In this document: piece by piece, positions 25,901-37,636 of the stretch
Layout: every line of letters starts with the position of its first letter
How positions within the stretch are numbered: the stretch's first letter is position 1
Origin: Montifringilla adamsi
Lineage: Eukaryota > Chordata > Aves > Passeriformes > Passeridae
Direction of reading: 5' to 3'
Length of the DNA stretch: 64,000 nt
NCBI GenBank assembly: GCA_017590115.1
Contig: JAGGNK010006448.1
Location: forward strand, 14,323,860-14,387,859
The notes under the pieces: generated by a model
Told to the model about the DNA's origin: nothing
What the model saw: the letters and a program-made list of their open reading frames with translations, nothing else
Databases searched by the model: none
Translations under genes and position numbers: made by a program

Positions 25901-28900
25901 TATCCTTTTAATACCACTCTGAGGTAGGAAGGTGTCCTCCTCATGTTGAAGTGGGGGATGTAAAAGAGATGATTTGTTTGTCCCAACTCTCCAGAAAATC
26001 TACAGAAGAGGAAAATACTTTGTCTCTGCTGTGCCAGCTACCACCTTTCATGTTACATCCAGCACGATTTCTGATGTTTACATTTGAAAATATGCTACAA
26101 AGCATATGACAATCCACATTAACAGTAGTGGATTGGTGGTAATTCACCTTTTTGTCTGCTTTTTTACAAGGATTTTCTGAACAGCTGGACTTACTGTACA
26201 CTTCAGACATAGAAGGTGCTGTGTTCCCCAAATCTCTGAATTTCTTTTTGCCTGTGCATGCAGGTTCAGTCTCAGAGTTATCAGAAAGTGGCTTTTGCGG
26301 GACAGGTTGTGGTTTGAATTAATTTTTTGTTATTTTGATTCAAACATATAATCCACCACAATAACAAAACTTCACAAATTGCAAACACCAAAATACCCCA
26401 CTCTGCAACATTAAGAATTCTAGTGTTTGATCTGTGTTTGGCTCCCACAACTCAGATAAACACAGAATTACGGTATGACTTACAGAGCGTTCCAATTTTT
26501 AAAATAAAATGTAAATTCTATTAGTTAACATGTTAAATGAGTATTCTGATATTACAACATTACAGAATACTTATATTGGGAAAAATCCACAAGCTTCAAG
26601 GAGCCAGTAAATAAGCATCCCAAAAGGATACTGTAAATATTGCCTATTGCTTGAGAATGTCATGTACCAGTTGTAGTACACAGTAAATCACACTGCAATT
26701 ATACCTAATTAAAATAATGAACTTCTCCCACGTATTGTATTCCCAACCCTGGCTTTCTGATTCTGGCAATCCTGATTAACTTCTGCAACAACAGCATACT
26801 AGTCCTTTAAATTCCAATCCTTGAATCTGTAAAGGAAACATATGCAGTGATGATCCCAAGTCTAACATTTTTCAGCCTGGTTATGAACACTGCTAGATAA
26901 CTTAGTCAAGCAGCAAGTCTCTGACAGGCAGGCAAGTATTTGCCAGTGAGAATTGCCATTCTTTGGACAGCTTTATCATCAGAACTACTAACAGCTGTGC
27001 TTGAAACCAAGTTTTGGCTTCATTGCATTAAGCTTTGCTCACCACTCATCTTTCCAACGCAAGAACTGGTAACGGCATACACTGTTTAAATCCCCTTCAA
27101 TTTATCCTGTCATATCTTATTCCAACAACATAAACTGTGATATTGCAAGATACTGAGTGTTATAAAGTACTGAGTGACTTTTACTCCTATGAATGTCAGA
27201 AAGGGTTCAGTTTCTTACAAAATTGGGTTGATACTCCCTATCTTCTGTGAACAAACAATCCATGAAAACAAACAAAACAATCCAACATGCTGCATTAAGT
27301 ATACTTCCATGGCAAAGTATCAAAGTATTCTTGCAGACATTGGCAATTTCTGTAAATATTTTGCCAACCATAAAGTGAAAGCTATTAGCAGATTACAGAC
27401 CTGCAGTTCAACATGCAAATCCCCAGATCTAGTGTATTACTTATGGTTCACAAGCTTGAAGTGAAATCCAGAGAAATTTAAATATCTGTTATAAACTCTA
27501 GCAGACTTTGTATGCAGTGCTGCACAGAATGAACCTTCTTCAGATCACCTTCTTGTGATGTGAAGACACCACCAAGTTTGCAATACCCTTTATCTTTCAG
27601 GATGTCTCCCCTTATACTTCAGCTATACTGAAGTGGACATAGATGCAAAGGTACTGTTATGTATACTTCCCAATACTTTTAAACAGCTTAATGTTATATT
27701 TTCAAATACATCTGAATTTCCAGTGAGCACACATGGTGTGACTTAAACTGTTGCTATCTGCATCCATATTATCTAAATACTAGCCTGGAAGATTTCTGCT
27801 TACAGATATGCATTGAACCTGTCTGTATGAGGCTTGATATCTTATTCAAGATAAACCACTGTGCTGAGAAATGAAAAGGAACTTCATATCTATAAAAATT
27901 TAAACACAGAAGAATACTATTATGTGCTAAAAATACAAGGCTTTCATAGAAAATTGTTGGTATTCAAGTAAGTAGTGCTTTCATTTTATCACCTACATCA
28001 TCATGTTATTTAAAAAAATAAGCTATGATGGAGATGTAGCTACTTCATAGAATCTGATATGTAGACGATGTTTTAAAGCAAATATAAGGCAAAATACTTC
28101 TTGTACAATTTAACTGAGCTTAGGAATTCCCTGTGAAGTGAAAAAGGGAAATTTCAATGGATTTCATAAAAGGAAGAGAATCTTATCACCTGAATGCCAC
28201 CTGACCCCTAAATGTAAATTTTAAAAAGTCCCACACTTGGAAGTGCCTTATTTAAATAAAATTTTGTTTTTATTTTCTTTGTCCCTGATGGCCAAAACTG
28301 TCAGCATCTACTGATATGTCTACCTGTTGAATTATTTATATTGTAAGTGTAATATTATAAAAAACAGGGCCTGAGGCAAAGAACACTTTGCAACAGAACC
28401 ATATTTATATTCATTTGAGAGCCAAGAGGAAAAACCACTCCTGAATATTTATTTCAAATAAAATACAATTTAAATGAACTCAATGGGGAACAATACCTAT
28501 GCCTGATAATTTAAAAAAGTTCTAAGTGCAACCAGTTAGATTTGACTAACATAATGCAGTGACAACTAATGTGTGAGAGTTTTTTAGATTAAATAAAGAA
28601 CAAATTGTGTCCTACTATTTCCAATTGCTAAGAATGAGATAAAAGAAAAAAAGAAAAAAAAGGTAGAAAATAATATTCCAGCACTGTCTGTTGGGAAAAA
28701 CGACCTGTCAGATCTATGACACTCTGGCAGCATTTTGGAAAATCCTGAGACTTTTCCAAGTCATGCTAAGACCCAGCTCATCTCGCAGCAGCATAGTGCC
28801 AACACCAACCATTTACTATAAGGAAGAGGCTGTATGTAAGTTGAAATTCACACTGGACTTCTGGTGTGCTCCACACTCCCGGTGGTCCCATGGCTGAAGC

Positions 28901-29104
28901 TGTGTGCCAGGATATCACTGGAGAACATCTCTGGCTGTGTGAACACAGGGTGCTGCCCACAGGAGGAGACTGTGCCACTGCTGCAGGACAGCAGAGCAGC
29001 AATCGGCTGCTGGTCGCTAAACAGGACCATAGCACAATCTGCACTGGAAGGCACCACAGAAGGTTTCTGGTCCTGCTTCCCCCACACAGCAGGGTCAGCT
29101 CCAA
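22936..29104. other. AT-rich non-coding stretch, no gene established
   Basis: No domain or transposon was recognised. A T-rich tract ending in TTTCAG occurs at about 23,430-23,461. An AT repeat lies near 25,125-25,147. A minus-strand frame open for 125 codons covers 25,941-26,318 and is discussed as a candidate, but it has no convincing splice sites or known motif. The rest is unremarkable unique sequence. Confidence 0.5.
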
Positions 29105-29202
29105 CCATGCCAGGTTTCTCAGGGCATTGTCCAGCTATATTTAGAATACCTCCAAGGATGGAGTCTGCACAACCTCCAGGGGCAGCCTGTGAGCTCAGCA
29201 CA
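29105..29202 (-). mobile_element. CR1 LINE internal-3' fragment
   Basis: The + strand reads 'ctcagggcattgtccagct', then 'ctccaaggatggag' and 'cacaacctcc'. This is the usual antisense wording of the CR1 3' region (ctcagggccttgtccagctg...). The piece is short and diverged. It lies upstream of, and separate from, the CR1 3' terminus at 29,338. Confidence 0.7.
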
Positions 29203-29337
29203 CAGTGGGTGCCTACCGTCAGCAATTGGCCTGAACTTCATTGCCCACGTACACATCACATGCACTTGGAGCCCTCAAAAAAAAAAAAAAAATTAATCAG
29301 CCGTGTCTTTCCCCCTCCACACTGTGCCAGTCAGTAA

Positions 29338-29447
29338 TCACAGAATCACAGGATCACAGAATAAGCTGAGCTGGAAGGCACCCACAAGGATCATCGAGTC
29401 CGGCTCCCGGCCCTGCACAGCACCATCCCCAAGAGTCACACCATGAA
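29338..29447 (-). mobile_element. CR1 LINE 3' terminus
   Basis: Starts with ATCACAGAATCACAGGATCA-type units, the reverse complement of the CR1 tail. It continues with 'gagctggaaggcaccc', 'ggatcatcgagtcc' and 'gcacagcaccatccccaaga'. This is a different CR1 subfamily from the 11.6 and 17.6 kb copies. It matches the wording of the 36.9-37.4 kb copy (ctggactcgatcctga, ggggatggtgctgtgcaggg) in reverse complement. Confidence 0.88.
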
Positions 29448-30580
29448 TCACAGCTTATGAATCTCACCTCCCCCTCAGATGTAGTAAATGCAGCTCTTCT
29501 GCAGCACCAGAACTGCATTCTGACAGAAGCACCCTATTAACTGTAACTTCATAGGAAAGGGAAATCTTGAACACACCTGAGTTACACATTCATATACTAA
29601 AAAAACCCCAAAATCAATATTAATCATGTCTTTCAGCCTGTCCCTCTAGTGAGCAATTTTTAAAGCAGCTTCCATGGATGATTTCATGTGTGCAGGTGTG
29701 GCTCCTTTGGTTTCACTCTCTCAGGAACTGATTATTTTCACTGTCTCATAGAGAATTAAATCAGCAAGAGACAATGGCAAAGAGAATCAGGTCCCTATTT
29801 ACAAAATAATCCATAAAAGCTTCTGTTAATATAAAAGCAAACAGGACTTGTTGTGAACTTAACTTGGCTACATAACAATGTTTTCTAATGAATAAAGCAA
29901 AAGAAATACACAATAGTATTTTCATAATGCATCTAAAATATTAGTATGCTGCAAGTTTTTATACGAGTCATGTAAGGGACATAAGGTTAAGGCATTAACA
30001 GAGAAATCATTTCATCTGTGGTTAAGGGTTGCAGCCCACAGCCTGAAAGGTCTCTTTGCTTATGTCAGCTGCATGTTACTCTAATGGCAATGACTCTTCT
30101 CTGATTTAGACTACTTATTCCAGATTATACTAAATCAAAGTCAAAATCTTGGCACACTGCCCATCAAGATCCCTGCATTTAAGAAAAATACAGGCTTTTA
30201 AAACCCAAAATCAGAGCTTTAGCCTTTTTGATGACTACTTATTGTAATCCTATTCATTTGTTTTCTAGAATTGTCTCAGCTATGGAGGGTTCTGCTCTGT
30301 TCTATGACTTTTCACCTAACCATATAAAGAAGACATCTTTTCCAACAATTAATGCAAAAAGAAAGGCAGACAAAAAGGAGAGGTCTGCCATGTAGGCTAC
30401 ATGCAACTGTAATTAAGCCTGGGAGTTAAAATAGGGATTTCAGTTTCTCCCTAAGGAAGCCATTCTTCAAGAAAGACTCACACAAAGGTTAGCCTACTTT
30501 TTCTAATTGCATGAACAGAAAATGCTATAGAAAGACCATTTTAATTATAACTAAATTCATTTCTATCAAATCTGCAGTTG

Positions 30581-30820
30581 TACACACTTATAAATGTAAA
30601 TTCAATAAGGCTCACCCTCCTCTTTCAATTCTTATGAACAGCTAATCTGAAAGCTCACTTTTTAATTGCACTCTTGACATGTCAAACCATGTACAGGTAT
30701 TGTGTTCAAAGGCACCAGCGCATAATCAAGCTGTAGAGCACTATAAAAACTACCTTCTGCCATAAAGCTCTACATGTGCACAGGTGATGGCACATAGAAT
30801 CTCATGAAATTCTTTATATT
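30581..30820. repeat. Direct repeat, copy 1
   Basis: This 240-bp segment recurs almost unchanged at 33,870-34,099, in the same orientation and about 3.29 kb to the right. The match begins at TACACACTT and ends at TCTTTATATT (copy 2: CCTTCATATT). Differences are around ten substitutions plus short indels, by eye about 94 percent identity. Similarity stops abruptly on both sides. It contains CTATAAAAAC followed by a run that is identical in both copies. It has no CR1 or LTR signature that I recognise. Confidence 0.92.
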
Positions 30821-30895
30821 ACCTTCCAGACTAGCTGTGAAAAGACGATGCAGATATAAATACATATGTATGTTTACATGTGTGTGGGCATGTGC

Positions 30896-30912
30896 GCACA
30901 CACACACACACA
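30896..30912. repeat. (CA)n microsatellite
   Basis: About eight CA units just after the first direct-repeat copy, next to a TATGTATGTTT purine/pyrimidine-alternating stretch. Confidence 0.85.
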
Positions 30913-33309
30913 GACCAGCAGCACAAAGGACTGGATATTGGTCTGTTTGGAGAAATTGTGACAGTAGACTTCACTTGATTTTCCTTACTACAATGAAACT
31001 GAGTCATTTACCTCTCAGCTGGTGAGGCCTGCACTTCCCTAGAATGTTTGCACTTTCATCACCACTCAGCTGCAGATCAGCAACTTAATCTCTAAAGAAG
31101 AGTGAATAACAGGTGAGAGAGCTTAATGGAGCACATCTCCATACCCATCTTGATTATCAGATTTGGTTTTGGATTACATGCATTTTCCATGCAATATCAG
31201 GTTCAAGGCCCTAATCCCTATTTTTCCAAGATTTCAATGACTGAGCACCAAGATATTTCATAGTTTGAATATTGTAAGGATTTGGAAAATAATTTAATCC
31301 TTCTGGCAGAATGGGATCTTCTACAGTAAAGTATTTCTCTGTGAATTGCATCAACACCAGAGATGAGGCTCACCCTCCGCTTCCACTTCAAGTCACATTT
31401 CTTTCAATCTTCTCCAACAACCCATATGCCTCTTTCTGAGAAACCACAACAGATAGTTGGGCAATATAAAATTCCTATTTTAGAAAAAAGATTACATGGC
31501 TGATATGGTAATGTATAGTATATAATGATATATGACGTAATTATATTATTAATATATGTTTATTAAGATGTCACATTAAACATTAATAATCTTTAATGCA
31601 TTTCATGTTGAAAAGAGCAACAGTGAAAGATAAGATTGTGGTCAGTCACCTTTCCTTAGTCCACAAATGCAGCACTTTGCTTAGGTACAATAACTGAAAA
31701 ATGTCATTTTCCTATGGGAGGAAAATGGTAAATGAGCCACAGGTATTGTATGCAACTACAGCTTTTCTGCGTCTTGTACCTGCCCATGTCCAACGATCAA
31801 AGAACTAGCAAAGCACTGGGAGATGTACTCAATGCCTAAATACAGCCTAATTCTTTTACCATGCCTGTCCAACCAGATTAATCTTAGTTAGACCTAATGA
31901 TCACTGCCCAGCTAGAGCTGGATCAAATGAGGTGTCTTGGGTAAAAACTCAGAGTAAAAGTCACTCTCTCACTGCTGGCTGCACATACTGACTGCACTGC
32001 TCCATCTGATCTTATACCATTACAATATATTACTGTTTCTGTTTTTCAGAGAAGGTTTACCAAGATATTTTGAATTCACCTCATTTTTACACAGTGGATT
32101 AGAAAGCTTTTCTCAGAACAAAATGAAATAAATCATCCTTGCTATTTCACTGTCTTTTCATTTAATCCTCAATTCACAAAACTGGGTCATTTTCAATGGT
32201 TTTACCACATGAAACAGTAAGGAATAATAATAGCCAGCAATTAAGTCAAATTTAGCACTTATTACCCAACAAGAATTGCCTAGGAACAGAACATGTTTTC
32301 CATAAATGCATTCATTGTTCAAAATTCTTTTAAGCATGTTTTATGCATTTGCATCCTCTCCTACAGATATTTAATAAGCTGCTCATTGCAAGAATGTATC
32401 AGAAGTTGAATACTCACAATTCAAAATAAAAGTTAATTTGACAGAGCTTAAACTGAATGTGTCTTTTGCTGATTACACAAGCATAGCTCATCTGATCTGC
32501 AGTATGTCCATTCAAGAGTCTGAATTCCATATTTACTTTTCATTATTATTCCCTAATAATCATTAAAAACAATAGTGGGGGTTTTTTTAACTACTTCTAT
32601 GAGTAACCATGTTCTGAAAAGATTCAAGCTACCTACAGCAGGGATAAAACAGCTTCACTGAGCTCTGTTCTGTCCTTGAGCACAAATCCAAGTGGCTATA
32701 TACAATTGAAATTGGACTATAAAGTTCTAAAATGAAAAACATGGTGTGTTTGACATGAAATTAAAATAATTCTGCTTCTCTTCTGTATGTGTAAATGAAA
32801 AATATGAGCTACTGTCTTGCCGTGACACACACTTAGTGTCAAACATTAATGATTTCATAGCAAATACATAAGTGGTCCATTTTGTATTCATCAGCTTTGA
32901 TATGCTGTCTGGCCTCAAAGACCCCTCTAAAATATGTACAAAGGCTGCAGTACCAGACATGCTTTTCTGGACCATTATCCTTTTCAAGCCATAATATAAC
33001 CACTCATCTACTCCAAAGTTGAGGTTTTACATCTCTCCCTTTTTAATTTCAATTATAACTTGCAAAAGAAGTCAACATTCCCTTACAATACAAATCACTC
33101 AGGTTGAATACTCATTATGTGATCAAAATAGAAAGCGAGGAGTTAGAATAGGCACACTGTATTTATAACATCCTTTGACTGTATCCATCTTTAGTTTCCT
33201 AGCGCAGAGAGAATCAAGACTTTAAGTTAAAAATAGTCTTAAATCTTTGGTCTTTAAGTTAAAATTAGTGCTTCAAAACATTCACACTTTGGGAATTATA
33301 GCTCGAGCA

Positions 33310-33840
33310 ACAAATCTCACCATTTCAGCTACAACATGTGACAACGCTCCCCTGCAACACCCAAAAAGCTTCACATAATGGGATGTTCCCTATTAGGCAG
33401 AGACTCAGGAGGCGTAGCAGCTCCAGGTTGGGCGTAACGTGGGCTCCAAGCCCGGAGTGGAGCACAGTGCCACAGACGCCGTACTCCACATCCAGCCTCC
33501 GTCCCACGGACTCGGGGAACGGACTTGTCATCATGTTGAAGGTGACACTGCCACATGGCAATAAAGTAAATCTGCTTCAGGTCCTTGTGGCACATGTCCA
33601 GCCCACACGTTGTTTCTGTTGCTGGCCCTCATCTCATGACTCGTGCAATTGACAACTGTGCAAAGCACGAGTGCAATAGGCAGGCAGATCAGATTTGGTA
33701 TTTGTGCTCTGCACAACTGCAGGAGGCCTGACACTGTGCACAGCAGCAAAGGAGCCATCCCAGCATTCATTACTCCAGGCTGTTTAGCACCTAGCCCTCA
33801 CTCTCATTTATTTGCTGACTGGTAAAAATCAACAAAATGT
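33310..33840. other. GC-rich block of unknown origin
   Basis: This block stands out from the AT-rich surroundings by higher GC and several CpGs (densest at about 33,410-33,530). All three minus-strand frames carry overlapping open stretches that seem to continue one another (33,770-33,531, then 33,561-33,325), as in a decayed coding copy with frameshifts. One segment reads MTSPFPESVGRRLDVEYGVC. I do not recognise the family. It directly abuts the second direct-repeat copy. Alternatives are an old retrocopy, an unrecognised transposon, or simply GC-rich unique DNA. Confidence 0.4.
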
Positions 33841-33869
33841 TTCATTTCGGCTGGCTGTCTAACATGCTA

Positions 33870-34099
33870 TACACACTTGTAAATTCAATAAGGCTCACCC
33901 TCCTCTTTCAATTCTTATGAACAGCTAATCTGAAAGCTCACTTTTTAACTGCACCTCTTGACATGTCAAACCATGTACAGGTATTTGTGTTCAAAGGCGC
34001 AGAGTCAAGCTGTCGAGCACCATAAAAACTACCTTCTGCCATAAAGCTCTACATGTGCACAGGTGATGGCACATAGAATCTCATTAAATCCTTCATATT
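33870..34099. repeat. Direct repeat, copy 2
   Basis: Second copy of the segment at 30,581-30,820. The longest identical run covers the CATAAAAAC-to-CATAGAATCTCAT portion (about 34,021-34,084). Compared with copy 1 it lacks a few bases near 33,882 and 34,005. The sharp edges and high identity imply a fairly recent duplication, or exchange between copies. Confidence 0.92.
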
Positions 34100-35061
34100 T
34101 GGATTTCCCAGTGTGACCATGGAACCAAGTGGAACCCCGTAATGAGACCAGTGAGGCCATGAAGGTCTGTCTTCCAGCCATTGTCTGGCACAAACCAAAC
34201 CACTGCATTGACCAAATCTCTCTACAGACTTTGCTGGTTTACATAGCCATTCATCAGAACTTACTATAGGTAATAGTACTGGATAACTAAGATTTGTTCT
34301 TGTCTTGAAATAAACAAGAGCATATGTGAGAATATAACAGAAAAATGAACTGCACCATATCTCTCTTCTAAATGCAATAAACTTGTGCATAAGGTTTTTA
34401 ATATCAATACACTGATATTTAGAAGTAGTAATTGGGTATTTTGTACAAGATTCAAATAAATAGGGACCAAATTAATAAAAGTATAGCTTCCTCTTCAGCA
34501 CTTAAATATCACAGTAATGGAAAAATACTCTTTATTGCCTCCCATTTTCTTTCAAGCTGCAAATTTTATCAAATTATACAGGGGTGTGTATATCTATACC
34601 CACACAAAGCACTGCCAAGATTATAAACCACAAACAAAATTAATATTATTACGAATTTTATTTCCGAACTGTTCTTACCCCTTTCTTCACCTCTTCTGGG
34701 ATCTGATTACATGCAAATAGAGGGTAAAATGGGGAAATACAGAGATTCTGGGCACCTACTACACTTTCTGCTTTGCTTCTCTTTCCCTCAGTTCACCCTA
34801 TGTAATGGGAAAGGATGGGTGAGGAGATGCAGAGGGCTTCTTGGTTTGCCACACAGGTTGTCACTCCTGGGACAGCAGAAACTGGTGCAGGATATGCAAC
34901 ACCTGCCTCCACTGGAAGCATCCTGCATGCCAGTCCAAAGCCATCTTCCACTTTCCTGCACTGGCAGCCATCCCACCCTCTGCAGCCAGCACTGAAGCAG
35001 AACTGCTGAGCTGTCAGCAACTTCTCACAAGAGGCCAATTTTTACGCCGCATAATTGTAGC

Positions 35062-35096
35062 AAAAAAAAAAAAAGAAAAAAAAAAAAAAAAAAAAA
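35062..35096. repeat. Poly-A run, possible retroposition tail
   Basis: Thirty-five bp of A with a single G. It lies directly downstream of the GC-richer segment at 34.79-35.06 kb, which would fit a retrocopy with its tail on the + strand. No target-site duplication could be found by eye. Confidence 0.85.
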
Positions 35097-36669
35097 TTCA
35101 TGAGAGTTGGCAACCCATGTTAAATTTGCATGCATATCTGATTAGCTGTGTCTTTAGAAAACACAGTCTTACAAAATATTGCAAAATTATTCATTTTATT
35201 TTTTTAAAGTCTGGATTGAATTCTGTCAAAATATAAAGCCTGTTTTCTTCTTGCTTCTCTCCCTCCAAGTGAGTATAATCCAATTTTCCTTTGAAACTGT
35301 AACATTTTATTTCACATTGCTTGGGAGTTATGAGCAAAAAGAGAAAAACAGTAATAGGAGTGAAAAAAGAATTTGCCAGCTTCATCTTTATTTAAGCAGC
35401 CAGAGAATGAAATAGAACACTTCCCCACAGTTAGTCCTCTTCTTCCACCCACCTCCCCAGAAAATATCTAGAAGATAAGGCTCCAAACTGATTAATCAAA
35501 GCTTATGGAAGTCATTCTCGGGAGCAGTTTTATATATCCCCTACATGCCCTTAGCCTGAGTTCAAACTACTGAGATCACGATAGAGGAAGGGAGCCAGGA
35601 TGTTACAGATCTAGGCACAGATGGGAGACCTGCTCTGGCTCACCTACACAGCTGGTGTCAGAAGGCCAAAAACGTAATTGCCATCCAGGCTAGAGTGTAA
35701 GAGCTGTAGTGAATTCAGACAAGATTTTCATGTTTGCCAGACTGGCTGGGACAAATTTTCTGACACTGGAAACTGGGCATTGCAGGAAGACTGAGGTAGG
35801 AGAGTTGAGGTCACATTTCTGACCCTGCAGAAGAATTTGGTTCTGACATGCTGTTGTTTCACCTTTACCTGTGAAAGCTTGCATGAAAAATGCTGTGTTT
35901 CAGACTGTGACTGGGGCTGCCAAACGTGCATTTCACGTGGCAGTCTCAGCACACAGCTTGGCCCCTATCACCCAGCAGCCACATGAGACCACCCCACCCA
36001 TCCCTTCTCTCCAGTGAAGTCAAAGTAAGGAAGAACAAACACTTTCAACATGAGAGGAAGGACCCAGTCTGCATCTTTACCTACCAAGCTAGTGCATATG
36101 ACAATGCTTTTCCAACTACCACCCCCTTCTCAAACCTGCATCAGAGCCTTCTTCTCAGTCAAACATGAGTCAACCCACTTGAGACATCTTCCCAATCACT
36201 GAGCCCTTGCAACAATCAGACACTTCCAGCAAAAGACAAAACCACCTGGTTTCCAAGATCAAACGACCTGCCTTCATCTCACCTCCACTCCACCTTGCCC
36301 AGTGCCTTCCTGGCACCCAGAGCTCAAGGAGCAGACTCCCAGCACACGTCCCTACTGCACAGCTCCAGTGCTCAGGCTCAGACAGTGAAGACAAAGAATA
36401 AAAAACAACAGGGAAGCAACACAAAACAATATATATCCATGTGTGAGGCAAAACTAAAAGTTCTTTTTTCCCTTCTCCTGTGGTTCCAGTGGCATGTATT
36501 CTTTCTTCCATAAATGTACATTGTGCAAACTGCCAAATACTGTCATGAGAAAAACTGTATCAAATTGGTTACATTTTCTTTACAATAATTCAGGCAGAAT
36601 TCTGAATGCTGTATTTTGCTCAAAGTGAAATTTCTGAGGACTGAAGCCATTTTTTTAAAAGCAGTAGTT

Positions 36670-36700
36670 AAAAAAAAAAAAAAACCAAAAAAAAACAAAA
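36670..36700. repeat. A-rich low-complexity run
   Basis: A15, then CC, A9, C and AAAA. It lies about 210 bp left of a CR1 fragment and is not part of it. Confidence 0.85.
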
Positions 36701-36912
36701 CCCCATATTTCATTTCAGGACTTCCACATAATGTCCTGGTGTGTTTGCGTAACACTTCTGAAAAGAATAAGAGAGGAAAAAAAGAGAGGCTTCATGTCAG
36801 AAAGTGCACAAAGGGAAGCACTGCTGTGGTTACACTGATTTTTTGCCAGTACTTTGATACATAGGTGCTTACGTACATTTGGCAAACACAAAGCAATTAG
36901 GTACTAAGCTAT

Positions 36913-37393
36913 TAGACAGTATCCAAAGCAGGGCCACAGGGATGGTGAAGGGTCTGAAGAAGATGCCTTACAAGGAGCAGCTGAGGTCCCTTTGTCTGTT
37001 CAGCCTGGAGGAGACTGAGGGGAGACCTCAGTGCCGCCCACAACTTCCTCAAGGAGGGAATCAGAGGGGTGGGTACAGATCTCTTTACTCTCAGAGCCAG
37101 TGACAGGACTCCAGGAAATGGCATGAAGCTGAGTCAGGGAAAGTTTAGGTTGGATATCAAAGAGAGCTTTTTCACCCAGAGAGTGGTGGAGCACTGGAAC
37201 AGGCTCCTCGGGAAAGTGGTCACAGCATCAGCACCCAAAAGGTGTTTGGACAACGCTCTCAGGCACATGGTGTGTCCCTTGGGGATGGTGCTGTGCAGGG
37301 CCAGGAGCTGGACTCGATCCTGAAGGGTCCCTTCCAACTCAGCATATTCTATGATTCTATGACTCTATGATTCTATGACTCTATGATTCTGTG
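36913..37393 (+). mobile_element. CR1 LINE, about 480 bp 3' fragment with octamer tail
   Basis: The + strand frames show CR1 ORF2 C-terminal residues: PYKEQLRSLCLFSLEE, KFRLDIKESFFTQRVVEHWN and DNALRHMV. The DNA then reads 'ggactcgatcctgaagggtc', 'ccttccaactc' and ends in five to six imperfect units of ATTCTATG/ACTCTATG. Frameshifts separate the ORF2 pieces. The tail is more regular than in the other copies, so this may be one of the younger insertions. Confidence 0.95.
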
Positions 37394-37551
37394 ATAAAAA
37401 TAAGCCTTCCATAAAGACTTCCTATTAGGGGGTAGAAAGCACAAACTAATAAGCCATTGCCAGTGTCATAAATAAAATCTATTTGCTTCTGCCATGAAAA
37501 GGCACCTTTCATTTTTTATTATCCTCTTATAGTTTTAAATAACGCGGTCAC

Positions 37552-37636
37552 CATAGTTCATTTTCTTTGTGGCGAAACTTTATGCTTTAGTTCATAAAAA
37601 CAGAGCATAAAGTTTTGCCACTAAGAAAATACTATG
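37552..37636. repeat. 85-bp inverted repeat / microRNA-like hairpin
   Basis: The arms 37,552-37,588 and 37,602-37,636 fold on each other around a 13-nt loop. As RNA of the + strand I count 34 pairs, with one T-T mismatch (568/622), a 2-nt bulge (558-559) and two G-U pairs (574/616 and 587/603). The 20-pair stretch next to the loop is otherwise unbroken. Size and shape fit a microRNA precursor, and also a short palindromic MITE of the kind that gave rise to some microRNA families. No TA-type target duplication is certain and the family is not recognised. Confidence 0.8.

Larger units (their letters stand above)
29448..33309. other. AT-rich non-coding stretch between the duplicated segments
   Basis: Contains the first copy of the direct repeat (30,581-30,820) and a (CA)n tract. 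No gag, pol or other mobile-element coding sequence was recognised between the two repeat copies, and no gene is evident. Confidence 0.55.
34100..36912. other. Non-coding stretch with one GC-richer block
   Basis: Mostly AT-rich unique DNA. The interval 34,792-35,060 is GC-richer, follows a strong acceptor-like polypyrimidine tract (CTTTCCCTCAG at about 34,781-34,791) and is followed at once by a 35-bp poly-A run. It has no recognised domain. Confidence 0.5.

Noticed and set aside
28864..29337. 157-codon + strand frame
   Set aside because: It runs antisense through a CR1 fragment (29.1-29.2 kb) and ends in a poly-A run read as Lys, so it is not a host protein.
30821..33869. Possible LTR retrotransposon between the two direct repeats
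   Set aside because: No gag, protease, reverse transcriptase or primer-binding site was recognised and the repeats lack TG...CA ends. A plain duplication fits better.
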